From the NCBI GenBank assembly GCA_009781765.1, contig WQVC01000011.1:1-43481 (forward strand): a DNA stretch of 43,481 bases, read 5' to 3'. Every line of letters begins with the position of its first letter. The first letter of the stretch is position 1. Shown in pieces: positions 32,743 to 40,657 of this stretch. Source of the stretch: Defluviitaleaceae bacterium (GTDB taxonomy: Bacteria; Bacillota; Clostridia; Lachnospirales; WQUN01). A program made the position numbers and the translations under genes. The notes under the pieces were generated by a model that had not been told where the DNA came from, ran no database searches, and saw nothing but the letters and a program-made list of their open reading frames with translations.

Positions 32743-33498
32743 TCACCACTTGTTCAAGTGTTTCGCTTTTTTCATGTACCCGTTAATCAAATACTCGACA
32801 ATGATTTTCTCGTCCCGTTCATTGAACAGAAAGCCGAAATTATCGCCCACAGCACGTGCTGTTTTGCCAAAAAACTCACATACGGAAAAAACGGTATCCC
32901 AATTAGTAATCTCGTCATTTTCCGGGATTTTTTTAAGAGGGGCGGAATTATTCCATTTGAGCATTTGGTTCAGCGTTTGCAATGTCACGGAATTGAGCTT
33001 TTCCGCAGCGAGTTGCGGTTGGTTGCGGGCAATTGCCTTTGCGACATCGGTTAAAAACCACCAAAATCCGGCGCAACATGCCGCATATTTATCCGCTGTC
33101 GGCGCGGTTAAGCAGTTGTCTTTATCCAAAAGCACGACCGTTCGTTTACCCGCGATAAATTTGTTTTGCATCGCTTCTTCCCGGATTTCCGCAAGCAAAT
33201 CCGCGCGGCTTCCGTCCGAAAATAAAATTCCCCATACATAGAATCGCGATAAATCGTTAATATTTTTGCCGAAAAAAATATTTTCGTTTTTCAGACTCTC
33301 GAAAACAAAGGCAATTTCTCCAAAATCACGCAACCATTCTGTGCTTTTCGCAAACGAAGCAATTTCCGTTACGACGAAAACAATGTCATAATCCGAAAAA
33401 GCGTCCGTCGGTGCGTCGGGATTTGCGCGCGAACCATGTAAATAAACAGCTCGTACACGCTCGTCATGTTGCGCAAACTTTGTAAACGAGTCAATCAT
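32743..33498 (-). CDS. Nucleotidyltransferase related to aminoglycoside 6-adenylyltransferase
   Basis: A 251-residue protein of the ANT(6)/AadE family, somewhat shorter than the usual 280-300. Visible: DERVRAVYLHGSRANPDAP and AFSDYDIVFVV, the GS...DxD metal and nucleotide site; WLRDFGEIAFVFES; GSRADLLAEI; LLDKDNCL; YAACCAGFWWFLTDVAKAI; and LLQ-like C-terminal helices. The fold and motifs fit AMP transfer to a hydroxyl group, but whether it acts on streptomycin or another substrate cannot be told. Its ATG overlaps the ilvN stop (ATGA), so it is a coupled member of the ilv operon. Confidence 0.82.
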   Translation of the reverse strand: MIDSFTKFAQHDERVRAVYLHGSRANPDAPTDAFSDYDIVFVVTEIASFAKSTEWLRDFGEIAFVFESLKNENIFFGKNINDLSRFYVWGILFSDGSRADLLAEIREEAMQNKFIAGKRTVVLLDKDNCLTAPTADKYAACCAGFWWFLTDVAKAIARNQPQLAAEKLNSVTLQTLNQMLKWNNSAPLKKIPENDEITNWDTVFSVCEFFGKTARAVGDNFGFLFNERDEKIIVEYLINGYMKKAKHLNKW

Positions 33499-33977
33499 TG
33501 CTTTCCGCCGCGCGAAATTGCCGTCAAGCCTGTGCGGGCGATTTCAATGATGCCGTAGGGTTTCATCAATTCGATAAAGGCGTTCATTTTCATTAAATCG
33601 CCGGTCAGTTCCATTGTGATTGTTTTGACCGAAACGTCGATTATATTTGCGCGGAACACGGTTGCAATATTGAAAATATCCGAGCGGGCGGCGGCGTTTG
33701 CTTCAACTTTTACGAGGCAGAGTTCGCGATAAAGTGCGCTTTCGGCTTCGAGTTCGGTGACATCGTGTACGTCGATGAGCTTTGCAAGCTGCTTTTGAAT
33801 CTGCTCGACAACGCGCTCGTCGCCGTGAAGGGACACGGTGATGCGCGAGTAACGAATATCTTCCGACGCGCCAACGGAAAGGCTGTCGATGTTGTATCCG
33901 CGCCGGCTGAAAAGCCCCACAACGCGCCCGAGTACACCCGCTTTGTTCTCCACCATGATTGACAATACGTGCCGCAT
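33495..33977 (-). CDS. ilvN: Acetolactate synthase, small (regulatory) subunit
   Basis: A 160-residue ACT-domain subunit that confers valine feedback control on IlvB. Visible: RHVLSIMVENKAGVLGRVVG, FSRRGYNIDSLSVG, RITVSLHGDERVVEQIQKQL in the first ACT domain and the second half LMKMNAFIELMKPYGIIEIARTG. The start at 33977 is one base after the ilvB TAA, with GGAAGGGGGC as the ribosome site inside ilvB. The gene could also be called ilvH. Confidence 0.95.
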   Translation of the reverse strand: MRHVLSIMVENKAGVLGRVVGLFSRRGYNIDSLSVGASEDIRYSRITVSLHGDERVVEQIQKQLAKLIDVHDVTELEAESALYRELCLVKVEANAAARSDIFNIATVFRANIIDVSVKTITMELTGDLMKMNAFIELMKPYGIIEIARTGLTAISRGGKQ

Positions 33978-33978
33978 A

Positions 33979-35655
33979 TTATTCGCCCCCTTCCAATACA
34001 TATTCGTCGATGCCGGCTCCCGGCGGAACCATCGGGAAAACACGTTCGTCGTCGCTGATTTCGCAATTGATTACGCAGGGCGTTCCGAGCGCGAGTGCTT
34101 TGTTTATTGCGTCGTCAACTTCGACGGGCTTTGTTACGTTAAACGCCGTCGCGCCGTATGCTTCGGCGAGCTTGACAAAATCCGTCGTTTTGCCGTGAAG
34201 CGACGTTTGCGAATATCGGCGGTCGTAGAACATCGTTTGCCACTGCCGCACCATTCCCAGTGCGTGATTGTTGATAATCACCTCGATTACCGGCAATTCG
34301 TACTCAACGGCGGTGGCAAGTTCGATGTTATTCATGCGAAAACAGCCGTCGCCGGAGATGTTTACAACAGGTGTTCCGGGGTTTGCAACAGCCGCTCCGA
34401 TTGCCGCGCCAAGCCCGAAGCCCATTGTTCCCAAGCCTCCGGATGTAATGAATCGGCGCGGGCGGTCGATTTGCAGATAATGACACGACCACATTTGATG
34501 CTGCCCGACTTCCGTTACGAAAATCGCTTTGTCGCGAGCAAGCTCGCTCAGACGTTGAATGACATATTGCGGCTTCAGCAAGCCGCTTTCTTTGTAGCCG
34601 AGAGGGAATTTTGCTTTTAACTCGTTCATACGACCGGTCCATGCGGCGCGGTCGTTTTTTTGCAAAATCGGGTTTAATAATGAAAGAATTTTTTTCACGT
34701 CGCCCACAAGCGAAAACACCGTGTCGATATTTTTGTTTATTTCCGCAGGGTCGATGTCGATATGCAGAACTTTTGCGCCGGGCGCAAAACGTTTTGCGTT
34801 TGATATTACGCGGTCGGAAAATCTCGCGCCGATTGCAATTAAAAAATCGCACTCCGTTGCAAGACTGTTTGCAGTGGCTGTTCCGTGCATTCCAATCATT
34901 CCGACATTGTGCGGGTCGGAGTCGGGAAATCCGCCGATGCCCATCGCGCTTACGCAAACCGGCGCGTCGATTATTTTTACAAATTCAATAAGCTCCGCCG
35001 TTGCGTCGCCGGCGATAACTCCGCCGCCCGCATAAATCAGCGGCTTTTTTGCGGCATGAATCAGCTCCGCCGCTTCGTTTAACTGCTGCGGAGTTACGCG
35101 CGTGCTTTCGCGCAGGGCAGGGGAGGGCGTTTGCGGCGAAAATTGACACTCCGCCGTTGCGACGTCTTTGGGAATATCCACAAGAACCGGCCCCGGTCGT
35201 CCGGAACGCGCAATATGAAAGGCTCTTCGGATTGTATCGGCAAGGTCGGCAACGTCTTTCACAATGAAATTATGTTTGGTAATCGGCATGGTTATTCCGG
35301 TTGTGTCAACTTCCTGAAAACTGTCTTTGCCGAGCATCGGTACCGAAACATTTCCCGTTATTGCCACAATTGGCGAAGAATCCATATAAGCCGTAGCGAT
35401 TCCCGTTACAAGATTTGTAGCTCCGGGGCCGCTTGTTGCCAAGCAAACCCCGACTTTCCCCGTAGAACGGGCATAACCGTCGGCGGCGTGTGACGCACCT
35501 TGCTCGTGGCTTGTTAAGTAATGGTTGATTTTATCTTTGTACTTGTAAAGCGCGTCGTAAATCGGCAGCACCGCGCCGCCGGGATAACCGAAAATAGTGT
35601 CTGTGCCTTGCTCGATTAAGCATTCGAGTAAAATTTCCGCTCCGTTGAGTTGCAA
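33979..35655 (-). CDS. ilvB: Acetolactate synthase, large catalytic subunit
   Basis: A 558-residue thiamine-diphosphate enzyme that condenses two pyruvates, or pyruvate with 2-oxobutyrate. Visible: DTIFGYPGGAVLPIYDALY, TSHEQGASHAADGYARSTGK with the catalytic Glu, ATSGPGATNLVTGIATAY, the FAD/central domain, and GDGCFRMNNIELATAVEY followed by IINNHALGMVRQWQ, the ThDP-Mg motif. The likely start is TTG at 35655: an in-frame TGA lies two codons upstream and AAGGAC is the only ribosome site. A candidate -10 TATAAT lies at 35690-35695. Confidence 0.96.
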   Translation of the reverse strand: MQLNGAEILLECLIEQGTDTIFGYPGGAVLPIYDALYKYKDKINHYLTSHEQGASHAADGYARSTGKVGVCLATSGPGATNLVTGIATAYMDSSPIVAITGNVSVPMLGKDSFQEVDTTGITMPITKHNFIVKDVADLADTIRRAFHIARSGRPGPVLVDIPKDVATAECQFSPQTPSPALRESTRVTPQQLNEAAELIHAAKKPLIYAGGGVIAGDATAELIEFVKIIDAPVCVSAMGIGGFPDSDPHNVGMIGMHGTATANSLATECDFLIAIGARFSDRVISNAKRFAPGAKVLHIDIDPAEINKNIDTVFSLVGDVKKILSLLNPILQKNDRAAWTGRMNELKAKFPLGYKESGLLKPQYVIQRLSELARDKAIFVTEVGQHQMWSCHYLQIDRPRRFITSGGLGTMGFGLGAAIGAAVANPGTPVVNISGDGCFRMNNIELATAVEYELPVIEVIINNHALGMVRQWQTMFYDRRYSQTSLHGKTTDFVKLAEAYGATAFNVTKPVEVDDAINKALALGTPCVINCEISDDERVFPMVPPGAGIDEYVLEGGE

Positions 35656-35689
35656 GGGGCATCACGTCCTTCATTTTGTGGTTTGTCCG

Positions 35690-35695
35690 ATTATA
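35690..35695 (-). promoter_or_regulatory. candidate -10 box of the ilv operon
   Basis: A perfect TATAAT on the minus strand, 35 bases before the ilvB start and just after the ABC ATPase stop. The -35 position (TGTACG) is a poor match. I see no T-box specifier or terminator in the 49-base gap. Confidence 0.4.
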
Positions 35696-35704
35696 GCGTA
35701 TTTT

Positions 35705-36499
35705 TTATTCTGCGTACACCCGTTTTAAAATATCCTCAAGAGTATCGCCGGCGTCCCGGTATTTTGACAAAAATCCGGTGTGGTCGCCGTCGTAAAGCAA
35801 CTTGCCGCTGTCAATGAGAATCAGCCGCTCCGCGATTTCTTCGATGTCGCCGGTGTCGTGGGTTGTAAGTAAAACCGTTGTGCCTTGCTCTCGGTTGATT
35901 TGCCGCAAAAATGCACGAATACGGTCTTTCACCAAAACATCAAGCCCGATTGTCGGTTCGTCAAGATAGACAACTTTAGGCTGATGCAAAAAACACAGCG
36001 CGAGATTCGCTCGCATTCGTTGCCCGAGGCTCAATTGACGGACCGCTTGCGACAAAAAACTTTCCATTTCAAGGGTTTCAACAAGCATGTCGCGTTGCTT
36101 TTTAAAATCGCGGTCGCTCAACCTGTACATGGTTTTGAATAATTCAAATGTGTCGCGAACCGGTAAATCCCACAATAGCTGTGTTCTTTGTCCGAAAACC
36201 ACACCCATATCAAGCGCGTTTTTTGTGCGATTTTTGCACGGGTCGCGGTCGAAAACACGCACGATTCCGGTGGTCGGCGATAAAATTCCCGTAAGCATTT
36301 TTATCGTCGTTGATTTTCCCGCGCCGTTTGAGCCGATATATCCCACCATTTCGCCGGGTTCAATTGTGAAGCTGATGTCGTCCACTGCGCGTTTTGCTTC
36401 GTATCGCGGGCGAAAAAATTCCGAAAAGCGTGAGCGCGACTCGTCACGCTTGCGGATTTTATAATCTTTGCATACGTTTTTTAACTCAATTTGCGACAT
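35705..36499 (-). CDS. ABC exporter ATP-binding protein
   Basis: A 264-residue ATPase. Walker A GYIGSNGAGKSTTIKML, Q-loop VVFGQRTQLLWDLP, signature LSLGQRMRANLALCFL (LSLGQ), Walker B KVVYLDEPTIGLD, and the H-loop LLTTHD are all intact. The RFSEFFRPRYEAKRAVDDIS segment before Walker A is typical of ATPases that work with ABC-2 family (PF06182) permeases. The start at 36499 has AAAAGGGG before it. The two permease genes lie upstream on the same strand, but a 163-bp MITE now separates them from this gene. Confidence 0.92.
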   Translation of the reverse strand: MSQIELKNVCKDYKIRKRDESRSRFSEFFRPRYEAKRAVDDISFTIEPGEMVGYIGSNGAGKSTTIKMLTGILSPTTGIVRVFDRDPCKNRTKNALDMGVVFGQRTQLLWDLPVRDTFELFKTMYRLSDRDFKKQRDMLVETLEMESFLSQAVRQLSLGQRMRANLALCFLHQPKVVYLDEPTIGLDVLVKDRIRAFLRQINREQGTTVLLTTHDTGDIEEIAERLILIDSGKLLYDGDHTGFLSKYRDAGDTLEDILKRVYAE

Positions 36500-36516
36500 G
36501 CGAAAAGCCCCTTTTC

Positions 36517-36685
36517 TAAGAGCCTGTTTAATATCCCCATTCCGGCATCTTTTCGGCAAATTTTCCGCTCCGCTGCGTCGGCGCGGACTTGCAGAATCTC
36601 TCCGTTATGCTACGTCCGCGCCTTCTTGCGGTGCAAAAAATTTTCCCGAAAATCCACCGAAAGCGGGATATTAAACAGGCTCTAA
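36517..36685. mobile_element. MITE-like palindromic element with TAA duplication
   Basis: GAGCCTGTTTAATATCCC at 36520-36537 and its exact complement at 36665-36682 bound a 163-bp element whose interior is also largely self-complementary (GGCGCGGAC with GTCCGCGCC). The trinucleotide TAA flanks both ends (36517-36519 and 36683-36685). It encodes no protein. If the element and one TAA are removed, the permease stop lies about 15 bases from the ATPase start, a normal operon gap. The TAA duplication suggests mobilisation by a transposase that duplicates TNA, as some IS5-family members do. Confidence 0.85.
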
Positions 36686-37479
36686 GTCCCCGCGCTTTCG
36701 TAACCCCTGCTTACAAACCGCCACACCAACGCCGTTGCTCCGGCGAGAATCAGAGCAACAGCCGGCGCAAGCCACATTGTAACATGCGGAAAAATCCCGT
36801 CCTGCTTTCCGAGAAGAACCTGCACGGGATAAAATCCGACAAAACTGAAAGGCAAAATTGCAGTAAAAATGAACTGCAACGGGCGCGGATAAATCGTAAG
36901 CGGATATTGCAAAAATTCGCGCCCCTGCCAGAAGAACATTGCAAGCGGCGAATGCGAACGCAGACGAAGCGCGGGAAATTCGCATAAAAGCATCAGGCAC
37001 GCGGTAATCATCCCGCCGGAAAGCAATGTAACGAAAAGCCACAGCCATTGCCCCGCGCCCCACGAAATTTCGAGGCGCGTTATGCTGAAAATCATTGCCG
37101 CGCCGGACAATGTAATGTGCGATACATAACCGATATTAAACGTAGTCGCAACAAGATACAAAAACGGCGGCATCGGGCGACAAAAAGCCTCGTCCATGGT
37201 GCCGTTGATTGCCATATTGCGAAATTCGCGGGTCAAATTAAATGTAAACGACGCGCCGAGCGCGTAAGCTAACAGATACATTGCGAACAAAAACAAAACT
37301 TCTTCCGGCGTCCAACCCGCCAAAGTGCCGAAATTCCATACGGTAAGCATGACCATCACCATAAAAATTCCGTAAGAAAACCACTGCGCGATAATTCCTC
37401 CGACCCACGCACCGGGATATTCAAGCCGTGCCTTGAACAGATATTTTACAATTTGAAGAAACACCCGCACATAATGCAT
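36682..37479 (-). CDS. ABC-2 family permease (PF06182-like), second subunit
   Basis: A 265-residue protein with six predicted helices. The N-terminal KARLEYPGAWVGGIIAQWFS and the central FTFNLTREFRNMAINGTMDEAFCRPMPP match the DUF990/ABC2_membrane_6 family, exporters usually encoded as two permeases plus one ATPase. The substrate is unknown. The start at 37479 follows GGGAGGATAAA, one base after the preceding permease's stop. The stop TAG spans the junction with the MITE; removing the element leaves the same stop, so the protein is probably not altered. Confidence 0.88.
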   Translation of the reverse strand: MHYVRVFLQIVKYLFKARLEYPGAWVGGIIAQWFSYGIFMVMVMLTVWNFGTLAGWTPEEVLFLFAMYLLAYALGASFTFNLTREFRNMAINGTMDEAFCRPMPPFLYLVATTFNIGYVSHITLSGAAMIFSITRLEISWGAGQWLWLFVTLLSGGMITACLMLLCEFPALRLRSHSPLAMFFWQGREFLQYPLTIYPRPLQFIFTAILPFSFVGFYPVQVLLGKQDGIFPHVTMWLAPAVALILAGATALVWRFVSRGYESAGT

Positions 37480-37480
37480 T

Positions 37481-38299
37481 TTATCCTCCCTGCACGACAA
37501 GTTTGAATTGTACGCGCCTCCAAATCAGCCGCTCTACGGCGAAAAGCACAACAATCCAAAAAATTGCCGAGCCCAATGCGACGAAAATTTCTCTGCCGTA
37601 AAGCCGCCCCAAATACACTTCCATCGGCACGAACATCGCGAATCGAAACGGCAAAACATCCGCAGCTGCACGAAGCGAATCCGGATAAAACCAAAGCGGC
37701 AAAAATGTTCCGCCGAAAAGCATAAAAAGTGCGCGCTTGTACCACGCGATATACCAAAAATCCGTCAGCCAAAAAACACTGTACGCAAGAATAAGGTCAA
37801 TCAGTGTAAGAATCACGCCGCCGAGTATCGCCGCGACTACAAACCACACAAATGCTTCCGCGCCCGACGGCGGCAAAATTCCGATAAAAATCACTGCAAC
37901 AATAAAAATCGGCAGCGAATGCGACAGCGTTTGGATTATCGCGCCGGCGTGTTTCCCTGCCACAAGTTGAAAATGATACGAACACGGGCGCGACAATTTG
38001 AGCGCGATATCCCCTGACATATTATCCGCGCCGATTACTTCGGAAAGCGACGTTCCCGTAAAACCCGCGCCCCCGGTCAAAATCATAACGACGTCGCCCA
38101 CAACAAAAAATGTCATTGTTTCCGCCAAAGTAACATCGCCGGCGTTTCCGGTTGCAAAAAGCGTGACCCAAAGCGCGTATCTCGCCGCAAGCATAAAAAG
38201 CGCGGATGTAATTCCCGCGAAAATATTCGTACGGTATGTCGCAAAACGGCGAAAATCCTTTGCAATCAAAACGGCATATAGCTTTATGTAATGCTTCAT
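37481..38299 (-). CDS. ABC-2 family permease (PF06182-like), first subunit
   Basis: A 272-residue six-helix permease, a paralogue partner of the following gene: FATYRTNIFAGITSALFMLA, FFVVGDVVMILTGGAGF, NMSGDIALKLSRPCSYHFQL (where the partner has INGTMDEAFCRPMPP). With its partner it should form the membrane pore of an exporter powered by the ATPase at 35705. AAAGGATG lies before the ATG. It is first in the operon, with a promoter at 38321-38348. Confidence 0.88.
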   Translation of the reverse strand: MKHYIKLYAVLIAKDFRRFATYRTNIFAGITSALFMLAARYALWVTLFATGNAGDVTLAETMTFFVVGDVVMILTGGAGFTGTSLSEVIGADNMSGDIALKLSRPCSYHFQLVAGKHAGAIIQTLSHSLPIFIVAVIFIGILPPSGAEAFVWFVVAAILGGVILTLIDLILAYSVFWLTDFWYIAWYKRALFMLFGGTFLPLWFYPDSLRAAADVLPFRFAMFVPMEVYLGRLYGREIFVALGSAIFWIVVLFAVERLIWRRVQFKLVVQGG

Positions 38300-38320
38300 A
38301 ACCCCAACATCCTTTTCACG

Positions 38321-38348
38321 ATTTTAACATTTTTTCGCATTTTTGCAA
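38321..38348 (-). promoter_or_regulatory. promoter of the ABC exporter operon
   Basis: On the minus strand -35 TTGCAA (38343-38348) and -10 TAAAAT (38321-38326) are 16 bases apart, 22 bases before the first permease start. That leaves a very short leader. Confidence 0.55.
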
Positions 38349-38385
38349 ACACACGACGAGCGTTTTGAGAAAACGGTTCGAGCGG

Positions 38386-38425
38386 CAAATCCTATTGGTA
38401 GCTGAGTGGTTACCAATAGGATTTG
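38386..38425. promoter_or_regulatory. 40-bp dyad with GCTGAGTGG loop, copy 2
   Basis: CAAATCCTATTGGTA pairs perfectly with TACCAATAGGATTTG, 15 of 15, around GCTGAGTGGT. It is related to the dyad at 28333-28370: inner stem and loop are the same, outer pairs differ on both arms. It lies 38 bases upstream of the -35 box of the ABC operon. Confidence 0.65.
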
Positions 38426-38522
38426 TGGTCATGCGTGAAACGAACGGCGATTTTTTAAGATTTTTTGCGTTTTGACAGAATTTATTCCCTAAACTTTTCT
38501 TTTGCGAATAAATGTAGCGCGG

Positions 38523-38546
38523 AAAAAAGGAGGGATGACCCCTCCT
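38523..38546 (-). terminator. terminator of the triplicate-domain gene
   Basis: On the minus strand AGGAGGG-GTCAT-CCCTCCT is followed by TTTTTT, about 65 bases after the stop at 38610. A T-run also follows on the plus strand. Confidence 0.75.
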
Positions 38547-38609
38547 CCTTTTTCATACCGAACACCATAATGCATGTGCGCAAATTTTCCGCACAGTTTT
38601 CAAAACTGT

Positions 38610-40412
38610 TTACCTGTGGCTCGGATGCCCTAATCCGTAAACAGTCGGGCGGAATGCAAACTCGCCGCTCGGGATGCCGTCGGGGCTGAGGATAAATGCC
38701 GCCAAAAAGCCCGGATATTCACCCATGTATCTGAAATTTTCAAAATTTACTTGGAGGGCTTTTATCGTTCCGGCGGGAATTTGCAATGTTTTCACTTCAA
38801 TATCGGTTAATTCGAAGTCAGCCAACTCGAAGATAAATGCTACAAGCGTTGCGTCGTAGTCCGCGCGATTTCCGTAGGCAATGTTCAGCCTGTGGCTGAA
38901 TTCACCGTCAAAATCGAAGAAAAACACGGAGTTCTCTGTCGGGTCAAAAGCATCGCGCCGTTCCAAGTCCCCTTCCCTGATAAACAAATACTCGTGAGTG
39001 TGAACTCCGGCTAAAAGCCGCTCAAATTCGTCAAATTCGTACAAAAGTCGCTCAAATTCATCAAAAATCAAGTCGGTTAAATCGGAATCCGGCTGATTTT
39101 GCTCCGCCTCGTACTGCCGAATTTCTTCCGCAAATGCTGTAAAGTCGCTGAAAATCCCGCCGAGCATTTCGTCTAAATACGCTATAGCCGGAACATGTCT
39201 GCCTTCGATAATACCCCAAAGCGCATCCGTAGTATCTATATTGAAAACTTCCATAAAGCCGTTCACGCCGTATCGGTCAACAAGCCGTTCAAGAATCGAC
39301 AAGAACTCTCCGCCTGCTACAGCTGCGATAAAAACATCTTCGTCGGCTACAATGTCCACCACGTCCGATACCGTCATAAAAAATTCTTCTGCGTTATCCA
39401 TGCCCAAAATATCTATAACTCCGATAAACCCGTGCGACGCCGCAAGAAGCAGCGCGGCGGCTTCCGGACCGTTTCGCTGCGCATCGTCCCAAACTTCGCC
39501 GATAAAATCGAAAATTGAGCGCTCAAGCCATTCCGCACCGTAACGACGAATTTGTCGTTCGCGTTCGCCGGAAAATTCAAGCATCCCCGAAATCAGGGCA
39601 ACAAGCTCATCGTGAGTGAGTCCGGACAGCCGAACAATTTCATCAAAATCGAAGTCGGGGTCGTACACCCGGGCAAGCTCGATTGCATTACGCAATGCTA
39701 TTGAAACTTCTTCCGGCGAAGCCTCGCCGCCCGTTGCAATAAAATGCTCTGTTCGCAGCATTTGCGCGGCGGAGTCTTCCCCTGCCCTCCCGACTTGCTC
39801 ACCGAAAAATTCTACAAGAACGAAAGCCGAGTAAGCCAGCCATTGTTCACCGTGACGCGCAATAAGTGCGCGCATGTCTTGGCGAAGTTCCTCCGAAAGC
39901 ATGTCAACGACGTCATAGTGAGAAAGCCCGGCAAGCGCGATAATCTCGTCAAAATCGAAACCGCTTTCTTCGCGGGCAAATTCCGTCGCTGTAAGCAGGG
40001 CGTCGGAAATCATTTCACGCGAAATTTCGCCTGTTGCAATCACGTGATACATCAGCAATGCTCGCGCAGCTGAATCTGTTCCGCCATGCAGGGATTCGTC
40101 CTCAAAATATGCCATAAAGTGCAAGAGGGCGAAATGAAGCCACCAATCTTCGCCGTACTGAATCACGAGCCATTCTATATCGTCGGAGCTTTCGAGCAAA
40201 AGCTCGGACTGAATAATATGAACAACGTCGTCGTGCGTGAGTCCGGCAAGCTCCGCAATTTCATTAAAGTCGAAGCCTTCCTCATAGGCAATTTCGATTA
40301 CGGTAGGCAGCGTTTCGGAAATTTCTTCGCGGGTGACAATCGCCCCTGCCCCGAACACGGGCATTGCGAAAACAAATGTAAAAATCAAAAAAACAAGCAA
40401 TAATTTTTTCAT
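38610..40412 (-). CDS. Secreted protein with a triplicated acidic helical domain
   Basis: A 600-residue protein with a signal peptide (MKKLLLVFLIFTFVFAMPVFGA), no lipobox and no anchor that I can see. Residues from about 28 to 330 contain three imperfect copies of a ~95-100-residue unit. Each has a helix ending in FDF(D/N)EI, then (A/S)GL(T/S)H, then a helix, a Tyr/His-Gly-(E/A)-(D/Q/E)-W segment, and a loop like TDSAA or EDSAA; for example FDFNEIAELAGLTHDDVV, FDFDEIIALAGLSHYDVV and FDFDEIVRLSGLTHDELV. The second half is different: Phe/Glu-rich helices, then a beta-rich end (SVFFFDFDGEFSHRLNIAYG). I recognise no family. The strongly acidic surface suggests metal, cation or polymer binding outside the cell, which is a guess. 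The start at 40412 has AGGAGAGAG before it. Confidence 0.7.
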   Translation of the reverse strand: MKKLLLVFLIFTFVFAMPVFGAGAIVTREEISETLPTVIEIAYEEGFDFNEIAELAGLTHDDVVHIIQSELLLESSDDIEWLVIQYGEDWWLHFALLHFMAYFEDESLHGGTDSAARALLMYHVIATGEISREMISDALLTATEFAREESGFDFDEIIALAGLSHYDVVDMLSEELRQDMRALIARHGEQWLAYSAFVLVEFFGEQVGRAGEDSAAQMLRTEHFIATGGEASPEEVSIALRNAIELARVYDPDFDFDEIVRLSGLTHDELVALISGMLEFSGERERQIRRYGAEWLERSIFDFIGEVWDDAQRNGPEAAALLLAASHGFIGVIDILGMDNAEEFFMTVSDVVDIVADEDVFIAAVAGGEFLSILERLVDRYGVNGFMEVFNIDTTDALWGIIEGRHVPAIAYLDEMLGGIFSDFTAFAEEIRQYEAEQNQPDSDLTDLIFDEFERLLYEFDEFERLLAGVHTHEYLFIREGDLERRDAFDPTENSVFFFDFDGEFSHRLNIAYGNRADYDATLVAFIFELADFELTDIEVKTLQIPAGTIKALQVNFENFRYMGEYPGFLAAFILSPDGIPSGEFAFRPTVYGLGHPSHR

Positions 40413-40442
40413 GTATGACTCTCTCCTTTTTTGCAAAATTAA

Positions 40443-40530
40443 AGTGCGTCAAGCGCACATTGAATACCGGGGACACATGCAATTTGCCGCACGTTCCCTC
40501 GAAGCCGGAATGCCTTCCCGGGGTGTGCAT
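40443..40530 (+). repeat. dispersed repeat related to sequences in dgkA and the sigma factor gene
   Basis: 40467-40508 matches the element in dgkA (36 of 42). 40443-40466 (AGTGCGTCAAGCGCACATTG...) matches 29617-29640 inside the sigma factor gene at 21 of 24, and CTCGAAGCCGG at 40498-40508 recurs at 29663-29673. In one frame it reads VRQAHIEYRGHMQFAARSLE, so it may be a worn coding fragment. Confidence 0.55.
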
Positions 40531-40607
40531 CCACTACCGACAAGTGGCGGAAATTCGGCCAAAAGGCGGGCATTGGCGATAGTGGCAACACGCTTTAACA
40601 CAAAATT

Positions 40608-40649
40608 AAAAGCCGCGTCGCAGAGAAATTCTCTTGCGACGCGGCTTTT
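40608..40649 (-). terminator. terminator of the GH3 gene
   Basis: AAAAGCCGCGTCGCA (40608-40622) pairs perfectly with TGCGACGCGGCTTTT (40635-40649), starting 8 bases after the GH3 stop. A T-rich stretch follows on the minus strand. A very stable intrinsic terminator. Confidence 0.9.
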
Positions 40650-40657
40650 TCGATATA

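Larger units (their letters stand above)
38300..38609. other. intergenic interval between the ABC operon and the triplicate-domain gene
   Basis: Just over 300 bases without a gene. It holds the ABC promoter (38321-38348), a 40-bp dyad (38386-38425), a TTGACA at 38473-38478 on the plus strand with no matching -10 box or gene, the terminator of the upstream minus-strand gene (38523-38546), and a CAGTTTT/AAAACTG palindrome at about 38594-38609. Confidence 0.5.

Noticed and set aside
35656-35704. T-box leader before ilvB (also considered before cimA and leuC)
   Set aside because: The gaps are too short and the conserved T-box sequence AGGGTGGNACCGCG is not seen.
36500-36559. Longer N-terminus for the ABC ATPase (20 extra residues)
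   Set aside because: These codons fall in the MITE; homology and the ribosome site place the start at 36499.
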